This document shows positions 38,246 through 48,016 of a stretch of DNA of 64,000 nt, piece after piece. Source of the stretch: an uncultured Sunxiuqinia sp. (GTDB lineage: Bacteria > Bacteroidota > Bacteroidia > Bacteroidales > Prolixibacteraceae); NCBI RefSeq assembly GCF_947495665.1, contig NZ_CANLZV010000017.1, forward strand, positions 36,834 through 100,833. The letters run 5' to 3'. The notes beneath the pieces are model-generated. The model was not told where the DNA came from. It did not search any database and saw only the letters and a program-made list of their open reading frames with translations. Each line of letters opens with the position of its first letter. The stretch's first letter is position 1. The position numbers were made by a program, and so were the translations under genes.

Positions 38246-39451
38246 ATGAGAATACTTCAGTTATGTCATAAAAGCCCATGGCCGCCCAAGGATGGGGGCG
38301 CAATTGCCATGCTTACGATGGCAAAAGGATTTTCGCTTTTAGGTCACGATGTTCATGTGCTGGCCATGAACACCCGCAAGCATCAGACCCAGCTGGACGA
38401 AATTCCGGATGACCTGAAAGAGAAGATGCATTTTGAACTGGCCAATGTGCCGGCAAAAATCACCCTGTTCGGTGCTGTTTCCAATTTACTTTTTTCAAAG
38501 CTCCCCTACCAGGCAACACGTTTTATCGAAGCTGACTTCAACAGGCAGTTAGTCCGAATTCTTAAAAACAATGAGTTCGATCTGGTTCAGCTTGAAGGAC
38601 TTTATCTTTGTTCTTACATCCCAACCATCCGTGAGCATTCCAAGGCACTGATTGCCTACCGGGCTCATAATGTAGAGCACGAAATATGGGAGCGTACGGC
38701 AATGGTAACCCCCGGGATCAAACGCATTTACCTGAAAATACTAGCCCAGCGTATTAAACAGTTTGAGCGCAACCAATTAAACAAATATGATTTACTGGTT
38801 CCGATAACCGATCGGGATGGTGATTTTTTGGATAAACTGGGCAATACCAAACCCAAACACACGACACAGACAGGAATTGACCTGGCCACCCTGGTTCCTA
38901 AAGCCGGCCAGCTGGAATACCCGTCTCTTTTTCACCTTGGAGCCCTGGACTGGGCACCCAACCAGGAAGGTTTGCTGTGGTTTATGAAGCATGCCTGGAA
39001 AAAGCTTCGAAAGAAATATCCCACCCTCAAATTCTATGTTGCCGGGCGAAATGCTCCAGAATGGCTGCAAGCAAAACTGAACCGCAAGAATGTTGTTTTT
39101 CTGGGTGAAGTTGAAGATGCTTATGCATTTATGAATTCCAAAGCAATTATGGTGGTTCCCTTGCTGTCGGGAAGCGGCATGCGTGTGAAAGTGATTGAGG
39201 GGCTCGCCCTGGGTAAAGCCATTGTGTCAACCACCATTGGTGCTGAAGGAATAGCCGTGGAAAAAGGCAAACACCTCTTGCTAGTCAACGATGCCAATGA
39301 GTTTATTGAGGCCATCAGTCAGCTTATCGTCAACCGAAGCGATTACGATCAGCTGTGTAAAAATGCCATCGACTTTATTCACGAAAAATTTGATAACTTA
39401 GCCATTGCCGAGTCTTTAACCGACTTTTACAAGCAACACCTTCATGGCTAA
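38246..39451 (+). CDS. Glycosyltransferase family 4 (GT-B fold)
   Basis: A 401-residue cytoplasmic GT-B glycosyltransferase. The N-terminal domain begins MRILQLCHKSPWPPKDGGAI, the acceptor-side glycine loop. The C-terminal nucleotide-sugar domain has FHLGALDWAPNQEGLLWF and the conserved SGSGMRVKVIEGLALGKAIVSTTIGAEGI, with the donor-binding glutamate in VIEG. It probably adds a sugar to a cell-surface polysaccharide or lipid carrier; the sugar is unknown. Its last 8 bases overlap the following GT2 gene, so the two are translationally coupled. Confidence 0.9.
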   Translation: MRILQLCHKSPWPPKDGGAIAMLTMAKGFSLLGHDVHVLAMNTRKHQTQLDEIPDDLKEKMHFELANVPAKITLFGAVSNLLFSKLPYQATRFIEADFNRQLVRILKNNEFDLVQLEGLYLCSYIPTIREHSKALIAYRAHNVEHEIWERTAMVTPGIKRIYLKILAQRIKQFERNQLNKYDLLVPITDRDGDFLDKLGNTKPKHTTQTGIDLATLVPKAGQLEYPSLFHLGALDWAPNQEGLLWFMKHAWKKLRKKYPTLKFYVAGRNAPEWLQAKLNRKNVVFLGEVEDAYAFMNSKAIMVVPLLSGSGMRVKVIEGLALGKAIVSTTIGAEGIAVEKGKHLLLVNDANEFIEAISQLIVNRSDYDQLCKNAIDFIHEKFDNLAIAESLTDFYKQHLHG

Positions 39452-40637
39452 CATTCTCTTTTGGACCGCACTTTTCATTGTGGCGTACACCTACATTGGC
39501 TATGCCCTTGTAATCTGGGTGCTGGCAACCCTGAAGCAGAGCTTTCGAAAGTCGGCTAAAACTCAGGAGCCGCCTCCCAAGACCTGGCCCGAAATTTGCC
39601 TGTTCGTAACAGCGTACAACGAGGCAGACATGGTCGACCTTAAAGTGCAAAACTCCCTCAAGCTCAATTATCCCAAAGAAAAAATTCAGTATCTGTGGTT
39701 AACCGACGGCTCCAATGACGGAACAAAAGAGCAGCTAAAAAATTATCCTGAAATTCAGGTGGAGCACCTGCCGGAAAGACGGGGAAAGATACATGCCATG
39801 AACCGGGGGATGCAGTTTGTCAAAGCGCCCTTTGTTATCTTTTCCGACAGCAATACCCTGCTCAACCAGGAAGCCATTCGCAAAATCGTGCGTGCATTTC
39901 AGGATCCCCAAGTCGGCTGTGTAGCAGGGGAAAAACGCATTTGCGAAAAAGAACAGGACAATGCGGCAGCCTCTGGCGAAGGCTTCTACTGGAAACTAGA
40001 GTCTTTCATCAAGCAAATGGATGCCCGGTTCAACTCAACGGTAGGTGCGGCCGGTGAGCTTTTTGCTATTCGCACTTCACTTTACCACAAGCTGCCCAAT
40101 GACACCCTGCTTGATGATTTTATGATTTCAATTCGTATTGCAGCCCAAGGTTATAAAGTGGCGTATACCTCGGAAGCTTATGCGCTGGAAACCGCCTCAG
40201 CCAGCGTCAAAGAAGAACTAAAACGCAAAACAAGAATTGCGGCCGGGGGCATTCAATCCCTTTTCCGGTTTCCTCAACTGCTCAATCCCTTTCGCTTTGG
40301 CTGGTTGAGCTTTCAGTATTTCTCGCACAAGGTTTTGCGCTGGACCATAGCTCCCTTTGCCCTTTTCCTGCTCTTTTTTATCAATTTTTTAATTTTATCC
40401 GAAAGTCCATATAACTCCGGCATCAACTTCTACGTCTTATTCTTTTGTACTCAAGCCATTCTCTACCTCTTGGCCTTGGTCGGCTTTTTGCTTGAAAACC
40501 GGCGAATTCACCATAAAGCCCTATTTATCCCTTACTACTTTGTTGCCATGAATCTGGCGTCCATTCTGGGCATCATTCGCTATTTCAGGGGCAGGCAATC
40601 TCCCCTTTGGGAAAAGGCAAAACGTTCGAAGGTGTAA
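39444..40637 (+). CDS. Glycosyltransferase family 2, membrane-anchored
   Basis: A 397-residue GT2 enzyme. One N-terminal membrane segment ([25 protein letters not shown]) precedes the GT-A catalytic domain: [22 protein letters not shown], the metal-binding FSDSNTLL (DxN in place of DxD) and [16 protein letters not shown]. Three membrane helices follow at ~300-380. This layout fits processive or polyisoprenyl-linked sugar transfer at the inner membrane. With the overlapping GT4 gene it forms a small polysaccharide-synthesis unit, but no flippase or polymerase is nearby. Confidence 0.88.
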   Translation: MANILFWTALFIVAYTYIGYALVIWVLATLKQSFRKSAKTQEPPPKTWPEICLFVTAYNEADMVDLKVQNSLKLNYPKEKIQYLWLTDGSNDGTKEQLKNYPEIQVEHLPERRGKIHAMNRGMQFVKAPFVIFSDSNTLLNQEAIRKIVRAFQDPQVGCVAGEKRICEKEQDNAAASGEGFYWKLESFIKQMDARFNSTVGAAGELFAIRTSLYHKLPNDTLLDDFMISIRIAAQGYKVAYTSEAYALETASASVKEELKRKTRIAAGGIQSLFRFPQLLNPFRFGWLSFQYFSHKVLRWTIAPFALFLLFFINFLILSESPYNSGINFYVLFFCTQAILYLLALVGFLLENRRIHHKALFIPYYFVAMNLASILGIIRYFRGRQSPLWEKAKRSKV

Positions 40638-40675
40638 TTTTATCATCTATAAACCGATATTTTTCCTTAATTTTG
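40638..40675 (+). promoter_or_regulatory. Candidate ribBA promoter
   Basis: TAATTTTG (40668-40675), an exact TAnnTTTG, lies 30 bases before the ribBA ATG. A T-rich TTTTAT near 40638 may be the -33 element. Confidence 0.5.
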
Positions 40676-40705
40676 CACCTGCATTTTGAAAACCAGATAA
40701 TTATA

Positions 40706-41929
40706 ATGAGCGAGTTCAAATTAAATACGATACCGGAGGCTATTGAGGCCATCAGGAAAGGTGATCTGATCATCGTTATTGACGATGAAGATCGTGAGAA
40801 CGAAGGGGACTTTATTGCTGCAGCAGAACTGATTACTCCTGAAAAAGTGAACTTTATGGCCACCCATGGCCGGGGATTAATTTGCGTGCCACTGACTGAA
40901 AGCCGATGTGAAGAACTGGAACTGGAACTCATGGTGGGCAAAAATACCTCATCGCATCAAACCCCTTTTACCGTATCGGTTGATTTAATTGGGCACGGAT
41001 GCACTACAGGCATTTCGGCCAGCGACCGCGCCAAAACCATACAAGCCCTGGCCAACGAAGATACCGATCCGGAAGAACTCGGACGCCCGGGACATATTTT
41101 CCCGCTAAAAGCAAAAGATCGTGGTGTTCTTCGTCGTACCGGACACACCGAAGCAGCCGTTGACCTGGCTCGTTTAGCCGGATTGAAACCTGCCGGCGTG
41201 CTGGTTGAAATTATGAACGAAGATGGAACCATGGCCCGCCTGCCCGAATTGATGGAAGTGGCTCAAAAATTCGATCTTAAAATTATTTCGATTGAAGACC
41301 TCATTGCTTACCTGCTAAAAACAGAAAGCCTGATTGATCAGGGAGAAGAAGTAAGCATGCCAACTAAATACGGCGATTTCCGGATTATTCCTTTCCGCCA
41401 AAAATCAAACGGAGCAGAGCATGTGGCCTTAATTAAAGGAAGCTGGGAAGAAAACGAGGAGATCCTGGTACGAATGCATTCTTCCTGCATGACTGGCGAT
41501 ATCTTCGGATCCATGCGATGCGAATGTGGCGAGCAGCTGCATAAATCGATGGAGATGATTGAAAAAGCCGGAAAAGGAGTCATTGTTTATATGATGCAAG
41601 AAGGTCGTGGCATTGGACTGATGAATAAAATTGCAGCTTACAAACTTCAGGATGAAGGCTTAGACACCATTGATGCGAATATTCATTTGGGATTTCAGGC
41701 TGACGAACGCGACTACGGGGTTGGTGCACAAATCCTGCGTAAAGTTGGCGTTCACAAAATGAAGCTGTTAACCAACAATCCTGTCAAACGGGTTGGAATT
41801 GAAGGGTACGGTCTAACGGTTACCGAAACCATTCCGGTTGAAGTTGCTCCAAACGAGTACAACCAGCGGTACCTGAAAACCAAACGCGACCGCATGGGCC
41901 ATTACCTGCAAAAGTTTAAATACGACTAG
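40706..41929 (+). CDS. ribBA: Bifunctional DHBP synthase / GTP cyclohydrolase II
   Basis: A 407-residue fusion that makes both precursors of riboflavin. The N-terminal RibB part converts ribulose 5-phosphate to 3,4-dihydroxy-2-butanone 4-phosphate, with the acidic motif [11 protein letters not shown]. The C-terminal RibA part opens GTP to the pyrimidine precursor; its zinc ligands are Cys261, Cys272 and Cys274 in [14 protein letters not shown]. The start ATG at 40706 (MSEFKLNTI) is chosen; the earlier in-frame start overlaps the GT2 gene and has no family match. No FMN riboswitch is seen upstream. A DUF5522 gene follows by 9 bases. Confidence 0.97.
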   Translation: MSEFKLNTIPEAIEAIRKGDLIIVIDDEDRENEGDFIAAAELITPEKVNFMATHGRGLICVPLTESRCEELELELMVGKNTSSHQTPFTVSVDLIGHGCTTGISASDRAKTIQALANEDTDPEELGRPGHIFPLKAKDRGVLRRTGHTEAAVDLARLAGLKPAGVLVEIMNEDGTMARLPELMEVAQKFDLKIISIEDLIAYLLKTESLIDQGEEVSMPTKYGDFRIIPFRQKSNGAEHVALIKGSWEENEEILVRMHSSCMTGDIFGSMRCECGEQLHKSMEMIEKAGKGVIVYMMQEGRGIGLMNKIAAYKLQDEGLDTIDANIHLGFQADERDYGVGAQILRKVGVHKMKLLTNNPVKRVGIEGYGLTVTETIPVEVAPNEYNQRYLKTKRDRMGHYLQKFKYD

Positions 41930-41938
41930 CCAGCCGCC

Positions 41939-42160
41939 ATGGGAATGTTTGATCACCTGTTTTCCGACGGATATGACGACAGCGTGGAAGGAGAAGATTA
42001 TTACCTGAGCAAAGAAGGCTATCGGGTAATGACGGAAAGCTTCCTGGTAAAAAGGGGCTATTGTTGTGCCAACGGATGCCGGCATTGCCCTTACGATCCC
42101 AAAGCCCAAAAGGGAAATCGCAAACTCAGGCCCGATGTGGCTCGAAAATATAAATACTAG
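41939..42160 (+). CDS. DUF5522 small cysteine-rich protein
   Basis: A 73-residue protein matching the DUF5522 family. The core is YCCANGCRHCPYDPKAQ, with four cysteines in a CCxxxCxxC arrangement that could bind a metal (possibly an iron-sulfur cluster or zinc). It is preceded by MTESFLVKRG and followed by a basic tail. It starts 9 bases after ribBA. Its stop codon TAG lies inside the terminator stem that follows. Function unknown; a link to flavin or redox metabolism is suggested only by the neighbour. Confidence 0.85.
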   Translation: MGMFDHLFSDGYDDSVEGEDYYLSKEGYRVMTESFLVKRGYCCANGCRHCPYDPKAQKGNRKLRPDVARKYKY

Positions 42161-42185
42161 CCGGCTGCTTACAGCCGGCTTTTTT
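42159..42185 (+). terminator. Rho-independent terminator after DUF5522 gene
   Basis: Nine-base stem AGCCGGCTG (42159-42167) pairs with CAGCCGGCT (42172-42180), loop CTTA, followed by TTTTT. The gene's stop codon overlaps the stem. Confidence 0.92.
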
Positions 42186-42210
42186 CATGCCTGAAAACTG
42201 CCGCTGGAAC

Positions 42211-42242
42211 TTGGAATTTCTTCGGCTTAAAAGGTATCTTTG
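42211..42242 (+). promoter_or_regulatory. Promoter of fmt
   Basis: TTGG at 42211-42214, 20 bases, then TATCTTTG (exact TAnnTTTG) at 42235-42242, 18 bases before the ATG at 42261. It fits the Bacteroidota consensus well. Confidence 0.7.
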
Positions 42243-42260
42243 TACAAAATCAGAAAACAT

Positions 42261-43223
42261 ATGACCGGAAAAGATTTACGCATCGTTTTTATGGGAACCC
42301 CCGATTTTGCTGTTGCCAGCTTAGCGGCTTTAGTTGAAAATGGCTACCAGGTTGTTGGTGTCATTACTGCCCCGGATAAACCTGCAGGCAGAGGGCGGAG
42401 ACTCCAGGAATCAGCCGTAAAGAAGTATGCTTCAGAAAAAGGCTTGCGCCTTTTACAACCCGAAAAACTCAAAAATCCGGCCTTCATTGAAGAATTGGAA
42501 AGCCTGAAAGCCGATTTGCAAGTTGTTGTGGCTTTTCGGATGTTGCCGGAAGTTGTATGGCGCATGCCGCGCCTGGGAACGTTTAACCTGCATGGTTCGT
42601 TGCTGCCGCAATACCGTGGGGCCGCCCCTTTAAACTGGGCAGTTATTAATGGTGAAAAGGAAACCGGAGTCACCACCTTCCTGTTGTCCCATGAAATTGA
42701 CACCGGAGCCATTCTTTTTCATGAAAAAACACCGATTCAGGAAAACGATACCGTAGGCGATATTCACGACCGCTTAATGGGCATTGGAGCTCAACTGGTG
42801 GTGAAAACCGTGGATGCTTTGGGCGAAGGAAATTACAGTGCCATCGCACAGGATAAAATTCAAACCACAAAACTAAAGCCTGCCCCTAAAATTTTTAAAG
42901 AGGATTGTCGCATCAACTGGTCCCAAGAAGGTGAGCAAATCCGCAACTTGATTCGCGGACTATCCCCCTATCCGGCCGCATGGACCGAACTGCTCGATGA
43001 AAAAGGCCAACCACTAACCTTGAAAATTTTCTTTGCAGAGCTGGAAAAAGCAGACAAGCTTATTCCGGGAACCATTGAGTCGGATGAAAAAACATACTTA
43101 AAAATTGCATCAGCCGATAGCTGGCTTCACATTACCGACCTTCAACTTTCGGGTAAAAAGCGGATGAAAACAGAAGATTTTTTGCGCGGCTACCACGGCA
43201 TCAACAAGCTTAAAACAAATTAA
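42261..43223 (+). CDS. fmt: Methionyl-tRNA formyltransferase
   Basis: A 320-residue enzyme that formylates the amino group of initiator methionyl-tRNA using 10-formyltetrahydrofolate. The formyltransferase domain has RIVFMGTPDFAVASL, the catalytic region FNLHGSLLPQYRGAAPLNWAVI with the conserved N-x-H-x-S-LLP, and DTGAIL. The C-terminal OB-like domain begins near residue 205 (IRGLSPYPAAWTEL). The start at 42261 (MTGKDLRIVFM) lies just downstream of a promoter. The earlier in-frame start overlaps the promoter and is rejected. A bidirectional terminator follows. Confidence 0.97.
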   Translation: MTGKDLRIVFMGTPDFAVASLAALVENGYQVVGVITAPDKPAGRGRRLQESAVKKYASEKGLRLLQPEKLKNPAFIEELESLKADLQVVVAFRMLPEVVWRMPRLGTFNLHGSLLPQYRGAAPLNWAVINGEKETGVTTFLLSHEIDTGAILFHEKTPIQENDTVGDIHDRLMGIGAQLVVKTVDALGEGNYSAIAQDKIQTTKLKPAPKIFKEDCRINWSQEGEQIRNLIRGLSPYPAAWTELLDEKGQPLTLKIFFAELEKADKLIPGTIESDEKTYLKIASADSWLHITDLQLSGKKRMKTEDFLRGYHGINKLKTN

Positions 43224-43230
43224 AAGCCCA

Positions 43231-43267
43231 AAAAAAGATAGTCCTGGATTAAAGACTATCTTTTTTT
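43231..43267. terminator. Bidirectional terminator between fmt and the glucosaminidase gene
   Basis: Thirteen-base stem AAAAAAGATAGTC (43231-43243) pairs with GACTATCTTTTTT (from 43254), with T runs on both strands. It serves two convergent genes. Confidence 0.92.
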
Positions 43268-43312
43268 GTGTACTTGCCCTAAAGAAATACACCACGGGCT
43301 ATAATCGTTCAA

Positions 43313-44254
43313 TTAATTTTTAGGCTTTTTGCTTCGCAAATAAACCGTTGCTCCTGTCTCAGGCCGCTCGCCGGGCTTCAGACGATTCAACCGATAGAGC
43401 CGTTTCAGTTTGACCCCATAGCGTTGCGCAATGAAGTGCATCGTATCATCTGCTTCAAAACGATGCGTCCGATGCTTTTTGGCTGCTTTGCGTTGTTTGG
43501 GTTCAATGTACAAGATTTCATTTACCTGAGGCTTATGCCCTCTGGGATAATCGTTGTAGGTATAAACCTCCCATTCTTTCATGCCAAATTCCTGGGCTAT
43601 GCGCTGAAAAGTATCCCCTTCTTTTACCACAATGGATTTCAATCCGTTGCGCATAACCACCTTGCGGGTTTGATAAGGATTTATAAGATTTTTTCCATCA
43701 GCCGGCCGATGACGGTGTCGGATTCTGGCAATTTGCGATTTCTTTAAACCTTCATCGTAAAGGTAAAGTTTGTGATCTTCAATAATTCGAATCAAATGAT
43801 TGGCATAATGTGGATTGGTAGCATAACCGGCCTTTTTCAATCCTCTGGCCCACCCTTTATAATCTGTAATTTTAAGCTTAAACAGCGATGCATAACGCGG
43901 ATTCAGCATCAGAAAATCGGAATGATCCAGAAAGGATTCTTCAACCGAGTTATAGCGCCGAAAGCATTCTCCCTTTTCATCATCATCGTGATAAACCCGT
44001 TTCCCACTCCAACTACTCTTACATTTGATACCAAAATGGTTGTTACTTTTCACACTCAGCATGGAGTTTCCATTACCTGATTCCAAACAAGCTTGTGCTA
44101 AGGTAATACTTGCCGGAATTCCACTTCGCATCATTTCACTGACGGCCAGTTCGGCATATTTCTCAATGTACTCTTCCCGGGTGTACTTGCGCTGGCTAAA
44201 ACCAACCAAAGCAACCAACAAGAAACAAATACTGAACAAAACTTTTCGGATCAT
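43313..44254 (-). CDS. N-acetylglucosaminidase with LysM domains, secreted
   Basis: A 313-residue exported peptidoglycan hydrolase. A signal peptide (KVLFSICFLLVALVGFSQ) is followed by a family 73-type glucosaminidase domain: YIEKYAELAVSEMMRSGIPASITLAQACLESGNGNS with the catalytic glutamate, NHFGIKCK, YNSVEESFLDHSDFL and WARGLKKAGYATNPHYAN. Two LysM wall-binding domains fill the C-terminal half (VKEGDTFQRIAQEFGMKEWEVYTYND, DTMHFIAQRYGVKLKRLYRLN). It cleaves the glycan strand, probably in cell division or wall turnover. It is divergent from cdd. Confidence 0.92.
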   Translation of the reverse strand: MIRKVLFSICFLLVALVGFSQRKYTREEYIEKYAELAVSEMMRSGIPASITLAQACLESGNGNSMLSVKSNNHFGIKCKSSWSGKRVYHDDDEKGECFRRYNSVEESFLDHSDFLMLNPRYASLFKLKITDYKGWARGLKKAGYATNPHYANHLIRIIEDHKLYLYDEGLKKSQIARIRHRHRPADGKNLINPYQTRKVVMRNGLKSIVVKEGDTFQRIAQEFGMKEWEVYTYNDYPRGHKPQVNEILYIEPKQRKAAKKHRTHRFEADDTMHFIAQRYGVKLKRLYRLNRLKPGERPETGATVYLRSKKPKN

Positions 44255-44304
44255 AAACCAAAGATTTTTAGCAAAAATAAAAAAAGCAGGCTGTTTTTAA
44301 AGCA

Positions 44305-44336
44305 TTGGCATAACTAAACAAAAAAATGTAATTTTG
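44305..44336 (+). promoter_or_regulatory. Promoter of cdd
   Basis: TTGG at 44305-44308, 20 bases, then TAATTTTG (exact TAnnTTTG) at 44329-44336, 14 bases before the ATG. Same spacing as the fmt promoter. Confidence 0.7.
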
Positions 44337-44350
44337 AACAAAGCCTCCCT

Positions 44351-44842
44351 ATGAAAACGAAAGAAATTATAATTAGTATCTCCGAGTTTGAAAAACTGGA
44401 AGAATTGTCGACTTCAGATCAGGAATTGATCCTGCAGGCACGCGCTTCGGCTTTGCAGGCTTATGCCCCCTACTCCAACTACCTTGTTGGCAGTTCGCTT
44501 CGTCTTGAAGATGGAACAATTGTAACAGGAAACAATCAGGAGAATGCATCCAGCCCACTGGGAACCTGCGCCGAACGGGCCGCCATTTTTTGGGCCAATG
44601 GAAACTACCCGGGTTTGGCTATTGAAACCCTTGTTGTTACGGCCATTGACCAAAACGGCCAGCCAGCTGCCAATGTCAGCCCCTGCGGAGCCTGCCGGCA
44701 AGTGATGCTGGAAAGCCAGCACCGGTTTAAAAAACCCATGCGAATTATCCTGGATAGTTCCAACAAAATCGAAGTGCTTGACAATGTCAATGGCTTGTTG
44801 CCCTTAAGCTTTAATGGCAATTCGCTGAAGTCGATTGTCTGA
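44351..44842 (+). CDS. cdd: Cytidine deaminase
   Basis: A 163-residue homotetrameric-type zinc enzyme that deaminates cytidine and deoxycytidine to uridine and deoxyuridine for pyrimidine salvage. The zinc-binding and catalytic residues are in TCAERAAIFWA (Cys and proton-shuttling Glu) and SPCGACRQVMLE (two Cys). The substrate loop YSNYLVGSSLRLEDG is normal. An N-terminal ~25-residue extension before the core (KEIIISISEFEKLEELSTSD) is typical of Bacteroidota members. Its stop is 4 bases from the stop of the convergent RluA-type gene. Confidence 0.95.
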   Translation: MKTKEIIISISEFEKLEELSTSDQELILQARASALQAYAPYSNYLVGSSLRLEDGTIVTGNNQENASSPLGTCAERAAIFWANGNYPGLAIETLVVTAIDQNGQPAANVSPCGACRQVMLESQHRFKKPMRIILDSSNKIEVLDNVNGLLPLSFNGNSLKSIV

Positions 44843-44846
44843 CAGG

Positions 44847-45545
44847 CTAATCCTGTAATTCTTTAATTTGAATCAACTCGTTCCAAATCGGATCTCCCTT
44901 AGGCGGCTGAGCCACAATCTTCAATGCCTTCTTACTTACCGGGTGAATGAATTCCAATTTGCGGGCATGCAAATGAATTCCTCCATTTTGGTTGCTTCGG
45001 GCAGCTCCGTATTTCAAATCGCCTTTAATGTGGCATCCAATTTTGGCCAACTGCACCCGAATCTGATGATGACGACCGGTTTGCAAGTCAACTTCCAGCA
45101 AGTGAAAACGATTCAGACTGGCCCGATGCTTATAACTCAGGCTGCAAAAACGAGCGCCTTTCTTAGGCTTTGGAGTAGCTGAGGCATAACTTTTATTTTT
45201 GCCTTCATCTTTCCAAAGATAATGCTCAAGCGTGTCTTCCATCTCCTCAGGCAACACGTCTACTACCGCCCAGTAAGTTTTCTTAATGGCTTCTTTATCC
45301 TGAAACATGTCACTCAGCCGGGTTAACGCTTTACTGGTTCGCGCAAACAAAACCACACCACTGGTTGGGCGGTCCAGCCGGTGAGGCGACCCCAGGAAAA
45401 CATCACCGGGCTTGTTGTACTTTTTCTTGATGTAGGCTTTCACCTGATCAATCAATGTTTCATCTCCGGTCTTATCGCCTTGCACAATTTCGCCACAGGC
45501 TTTATTGACTGCAATAATGTGGTTGTCTTCGTAGATAACTTGCAT
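44847..45545 (-). CDS. RluA-family pseudouridine synthase
   Basis: A 232-residue RNA pseudouridine synthase of the RluA family. The catalytic motif is HRLDRPTSGVVLFARTSKAL with its aspartate, and GRHHQIRVQLAKIGCHIKGDLKYG near the C-terminus is diagnostic. There is no S4 domain, so it resembles RluA/RluC-short or TruC types. The target (23S rRNA or tRNA) cannot be told. It begins MQVIYEDNHIIAVNKACGE, a normal start. panB lies upstream on the same strand, separated by a hairpin region. Confidence 0.93.
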   Translation of the reverse strand: MQVIYEDNHIIAVNKACGEIVQGDKTGDETLIDQVKAYIKKKYNKPGDVFLGSPHRLDRPTSGVVLFARTSKALTRLSDMFQDKEAIKKTYWAVVDVLPEEMEDTLEHYLWKDEGKNKSYASATPKPKKGARFCSLSYKHRASLNRFHLLEVDLQTGRHHQIRVQLAKIGCHIKGDLKYGAARSNQNGGIHLHARKLEFIHPVSKKALKIVAQPPKGDPIWNELIQIKELQD

Positions 45546-45596
45546 GATTTGGGAATTAAATAACTGAAAAAAGAGTTGCTATAGTTTGATACTTGT

Positions 45597-45634
45597 GGGG
45601 CTGCAAACAAACGCTACCATTTGCTTGCAGCCCC
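45597..45634. other. Stem-loop between panB and the RluA-type gene
   Basis: Ten-base stem GGGGCTGCAA (45597-45606) pairs with TTGCAGCCCC (45625-45634). There is no T run on the minus strand, so it is more likely an RNA-stability or attenuating structure than a terminator. Confidence 0.6.
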
Positions 45635-45665
45635 TTTCACGGACTATTGTCTTCCAATACTCCGC

Positions 45666-46481
45666 TTAATATTGTTCCCGCTCATTCGGGAAATTGACCG
45701 ATTTAACATCTTCAATATAACTGCCAACGGCACCTTTTATCTCGGTTGCCAAGTTGTGATAACGACGCAAGAAACGTGGCGAAAATTCCTGGGTAATTCC
45801 CAACATATCGTGAATCACCAGCACCTGACCATCTACACCGCTACCAGCACCAATTCCGATGATCGGGATCTTAACGGATTCAGCAACCTTTGTTCCCAAC
45901 GCAGCCGGAATTTTTTCCAGCACGATAGCGAAACAGCCGGCTTCTTCCAACAACTTGGCATCTTCAATCAGTTTTTCGGCTTCTTCTTCTTGCTTGGCAC
46001 GCACCGTATAAGTACCGTACTTATGAATAGACTGTGGCATTAAGCCCAAGTGCCCCATAACTGGGATGCCAGCCGATAAAATACGAGTCACCGACTCAAT
46101 AACTTCGCGACCGCCTTCCAGCTTCACGGCATCAGCAGCCGTTTCTTTCATAATTCGAATAGCCGAACTTAAAGCTTCCTTGCTGTTACCCTGATAGGTT
46201 CCAAAAGGCAGGTCAACAACAACCAACGCACGGTTGGCAGCTTTCACAACCGAGGTTCCGTGGTAAATCATTTGGTCCAAAGTAATCGGAAGCGTCGTTT
46301 CATTTCCCGACATCACATTAGAGGCTGAATCACCCACCAAAATGACATCAATGCCGGCTTCATCCACCAGCTTGGCCATACTATAATCATAGCTGGTCAG
46401 CATGGATATTTTTTCACCTTTCAATTTCATTTCTGAAAGGACATGAGTTGTTACTCGTTTAACTTCTTTATGTACTGACAT
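45666..46481 (-). CDS. panB: 3-methyl-2-oxobutanoate hydroxymethyltransferase
   Basis: A 271-residue TIM-barrel enzyme that makes ketopantoate from alpha-ketoisovalerate and methylene-tetrahydrofolate, the first step of pantothenate and coenzyme A synthesis. Conserved regions are [35 protein letters not shown] with the metal-binding Asp, [15 protein letters not shown] and [18 protein letters not shown] with [12 protein letters not shown] carrying the catalytic Glu. Length and start are normal. Two overlapping -7 boxes (TACTTTTG and TAAATTTG on the minus strand) lie at plus 46506-46521. Confidence 0.97.
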   Translation of the reverse strand: MSVHKEVKRVTTHVLSEMKLKGEKISMLTSYDYSMAKLVDEAGIDVILVGDSASNVMSGNETTLPITLDQMIYHGTSVVKAANRALVVVDLPFGTYQGNSKEALSSAIRIMKETAADAVKLEGGREVIESVTRILSAGIPVMGHLGLMPQSIHKYGTYTVRAKQEEEAEKLIEDAKLLEEAGCFAIVLEKIPAALGTKVAESVKIPIIGIGAGSGVDGQVLVIHDMLGITQEFSPRFLRRYHNLATEIKGAVGSYIEDVKSVNFPNEREQY

Positions 46482-46505
46482 AACTTTTCAAATTCTATTA
46501 AACTA

Positions 46506-46521
46506 CAAAAGTACAAATTTA
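46506..46521 (-). promoter_or_regulatory. Two overlapping candidate -7 boxes for panB
   Basis: On the minus strand TAAATTTG (plus 46514-46521) and TACTTTTG (plus 46506-46513) both match TAnnTTTG, 25-40 bases before the panB ATG. Confidence 0.5.
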
Positions 46522-46661
46522 TAAGTTGCTTTTAAGCTTTGTAAAAAACCTATCCAGACTGATTTCTCAGATAAGGTATCCTGCAAGCCAAACAGTAACT
46601 ATTAACATTTTTTATATTAAAAACATTTTTTATTTTTAAGCGAAACACTAAAAATAACTCC

Positions 46662-48014
46662 ATGAAAACAAGCCTGTTACTAAGCCTGTTCCTGCTTGCT
46701 ACGTTTACACTCCCTGCACAGGATAAGAATTTTGATCTTTCCAGGTACAAAACACCCGAATACAAACGTCACGAATTAACCAGCACCTTCAGTTTATCAG
46801 GAAGTCGTTCTACTTTTGAACAACAGGAAGCCTCCGGAAACCTTTGGCTGGATGCCGTGGATTTTGAAAAATCCCAATTCCACACAGCAGCTGAATTGCA
46901 ATATCAGTTTAATTTTAACTCGCGAAAGAAAGTCACGTTCATTTCGGCCACACTCACGCCCAACTACCAATCCAAAAAGGATAAAGAAGGCCCCAATACA
47001 ACGAAGTCAACCGATGCGCAGCTACACCTTCAGTTTAGCGGAAATCAGGACTACTACCTACAGGAAGACAAATTCTTTTTAACGGTAGCTCCATCCATTT
47101 TCTATAGCACCCATAAAGATAAGCTGACTTCCAATTCAAATACCAATAAGACCACAAACAACAATTACGTCTTACAGCTGGGGCTGGGTGGAGGTTATGG
47201 GCGTATCGAACCCATCAGTGACTATTGGCAGTCGTATTACATTTTACAGTCGCTTGAAAAAGATGGACTGCTCAACCGAGAGTTAACCGATGATGATATT
47301 TTAGAATTTGCCCAAACAGCCACCAAGCTTAAAAACAAGCGCTTTTTTGACTATCGCATTCGCAAAATTGCCGAACTGGAAGCACTGGACTCTTTGCTTC
47401 GCAAACAAGACCTGGTTACCGAAAGTACAATCTCCTACTTTACGACCATGAATGATTACTGGAGTTTTGCTTCTGTTCCTGATCGCTATGCCGGAAGAAA
47501 GCTGACAGCAACTGTAAGTCCCCACTACTCGCACAACATGCAAAAAAACAATGACACTGATCAATGGGAAAATGACCTCACACTGTTAATCGCACAATTA
47601 AATTATCGCTGTGTACGGCCCATCAATCTTTATTGGGATCGAATCTTCAACCTAAACTTATCCGAGAAAATACGGCTAAGCGATGAGGACTTGGGCTATC
47701 CATCCAATACACTCAATCTCTCTGCCTCCATTGGATGGAATTACACCCCCAATTTCAGAACAATTGCCAGGTTTGGGGTAGGATATTATGGAATTGAAGA
47801 ACCGAAGTATTCTGCGACTGAGGAGGAGCAGAAATATTGGAAAAATACTTTGGTTCTGAATAGTGGCATTTCTTACTACGTATCACCACAGCTTCAAATT
47901 AACGGCCAGCTTCAGGCTTATTACTCCGACAAACCCATGCGCACATCCAATCTTACCCAGGATAACAGCATTCGACTTTCCCTTAACCTTGGCTTTAGCT
48001 ATGCCATCTTCTAA
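46662..48014 (+). CDS. Hypothetical outer-membrane beta-barrel protein
   Basis: A 450-residue protein I do not recognise by family. It has a signal peptide (SLLLSLFLLATFTLPAQ). Most of the rest alternates polar and hydrophobic residues with many aromatic residues, as in a beta-barrel: TAAELQYQFNFNSRKKVTFISATLTPNY, YVLQLGLGGGYGRIEPI and a C-terminal IRLSLNLGFSYAIF with terminal Phe, typical of BAM-inserted proteins. A helical insert lies around residues 185-245 (DGLLNRELTDDDILEFAQTA). It probably sits in the outer membrane. Its function cannot be inferred. Confidence 0.72.
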   Translation: MKTSLLLSLFLLATFTLPAQDKNFDLSRYKTPEYKRHELTSTFSLSGSRSTFEQQEASGNLWLDAVDFEKSQFHTAAELQYQFNFNSRKKVTFISATLTPNYQSKKDKEGPNTTKSTDAQLHLQFSGNQDYYLQEDKFFLTVAPSIFYSTHKDKLTSNSNTNKTTNNNYVLQLGLGGGYGRIEPISDYWQSYYILQSLEKDGLLNRELTDDDILEFAQTATKLKNKRFFDYRIRKIAELEALDSLLRKQDLVTESTISYFTTMNDYWSFASVPDRYAGRKLTATVSPHYSHNMQKNNDTDQWENDLTLLIAQLNYRCVRPINLYWDRIFNLNLSEKIRLSDEDLGYPSNTLNLSASIGWNYTPNFRTIARFGVGYYGIEEPKYSATEEEQKYWKNTLVLNSGISYYVSPQLQINGQLQAYYSDKPMRTSNLTQDNSIRLSLNLGFSYAIF

Positions 48015-48016
48015 AT

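Noticed and set aside
40638..40705. FMN riboswitch upstream of ribBA
   Set aside because: The leader is too short and lacks the conserved RFN-element segments.
45597..45634. Strong stem-loop read as a terminator for panB
   Set aside because: There is no T run after the stem on the minus strand, so it was listed only as a stem-loop.
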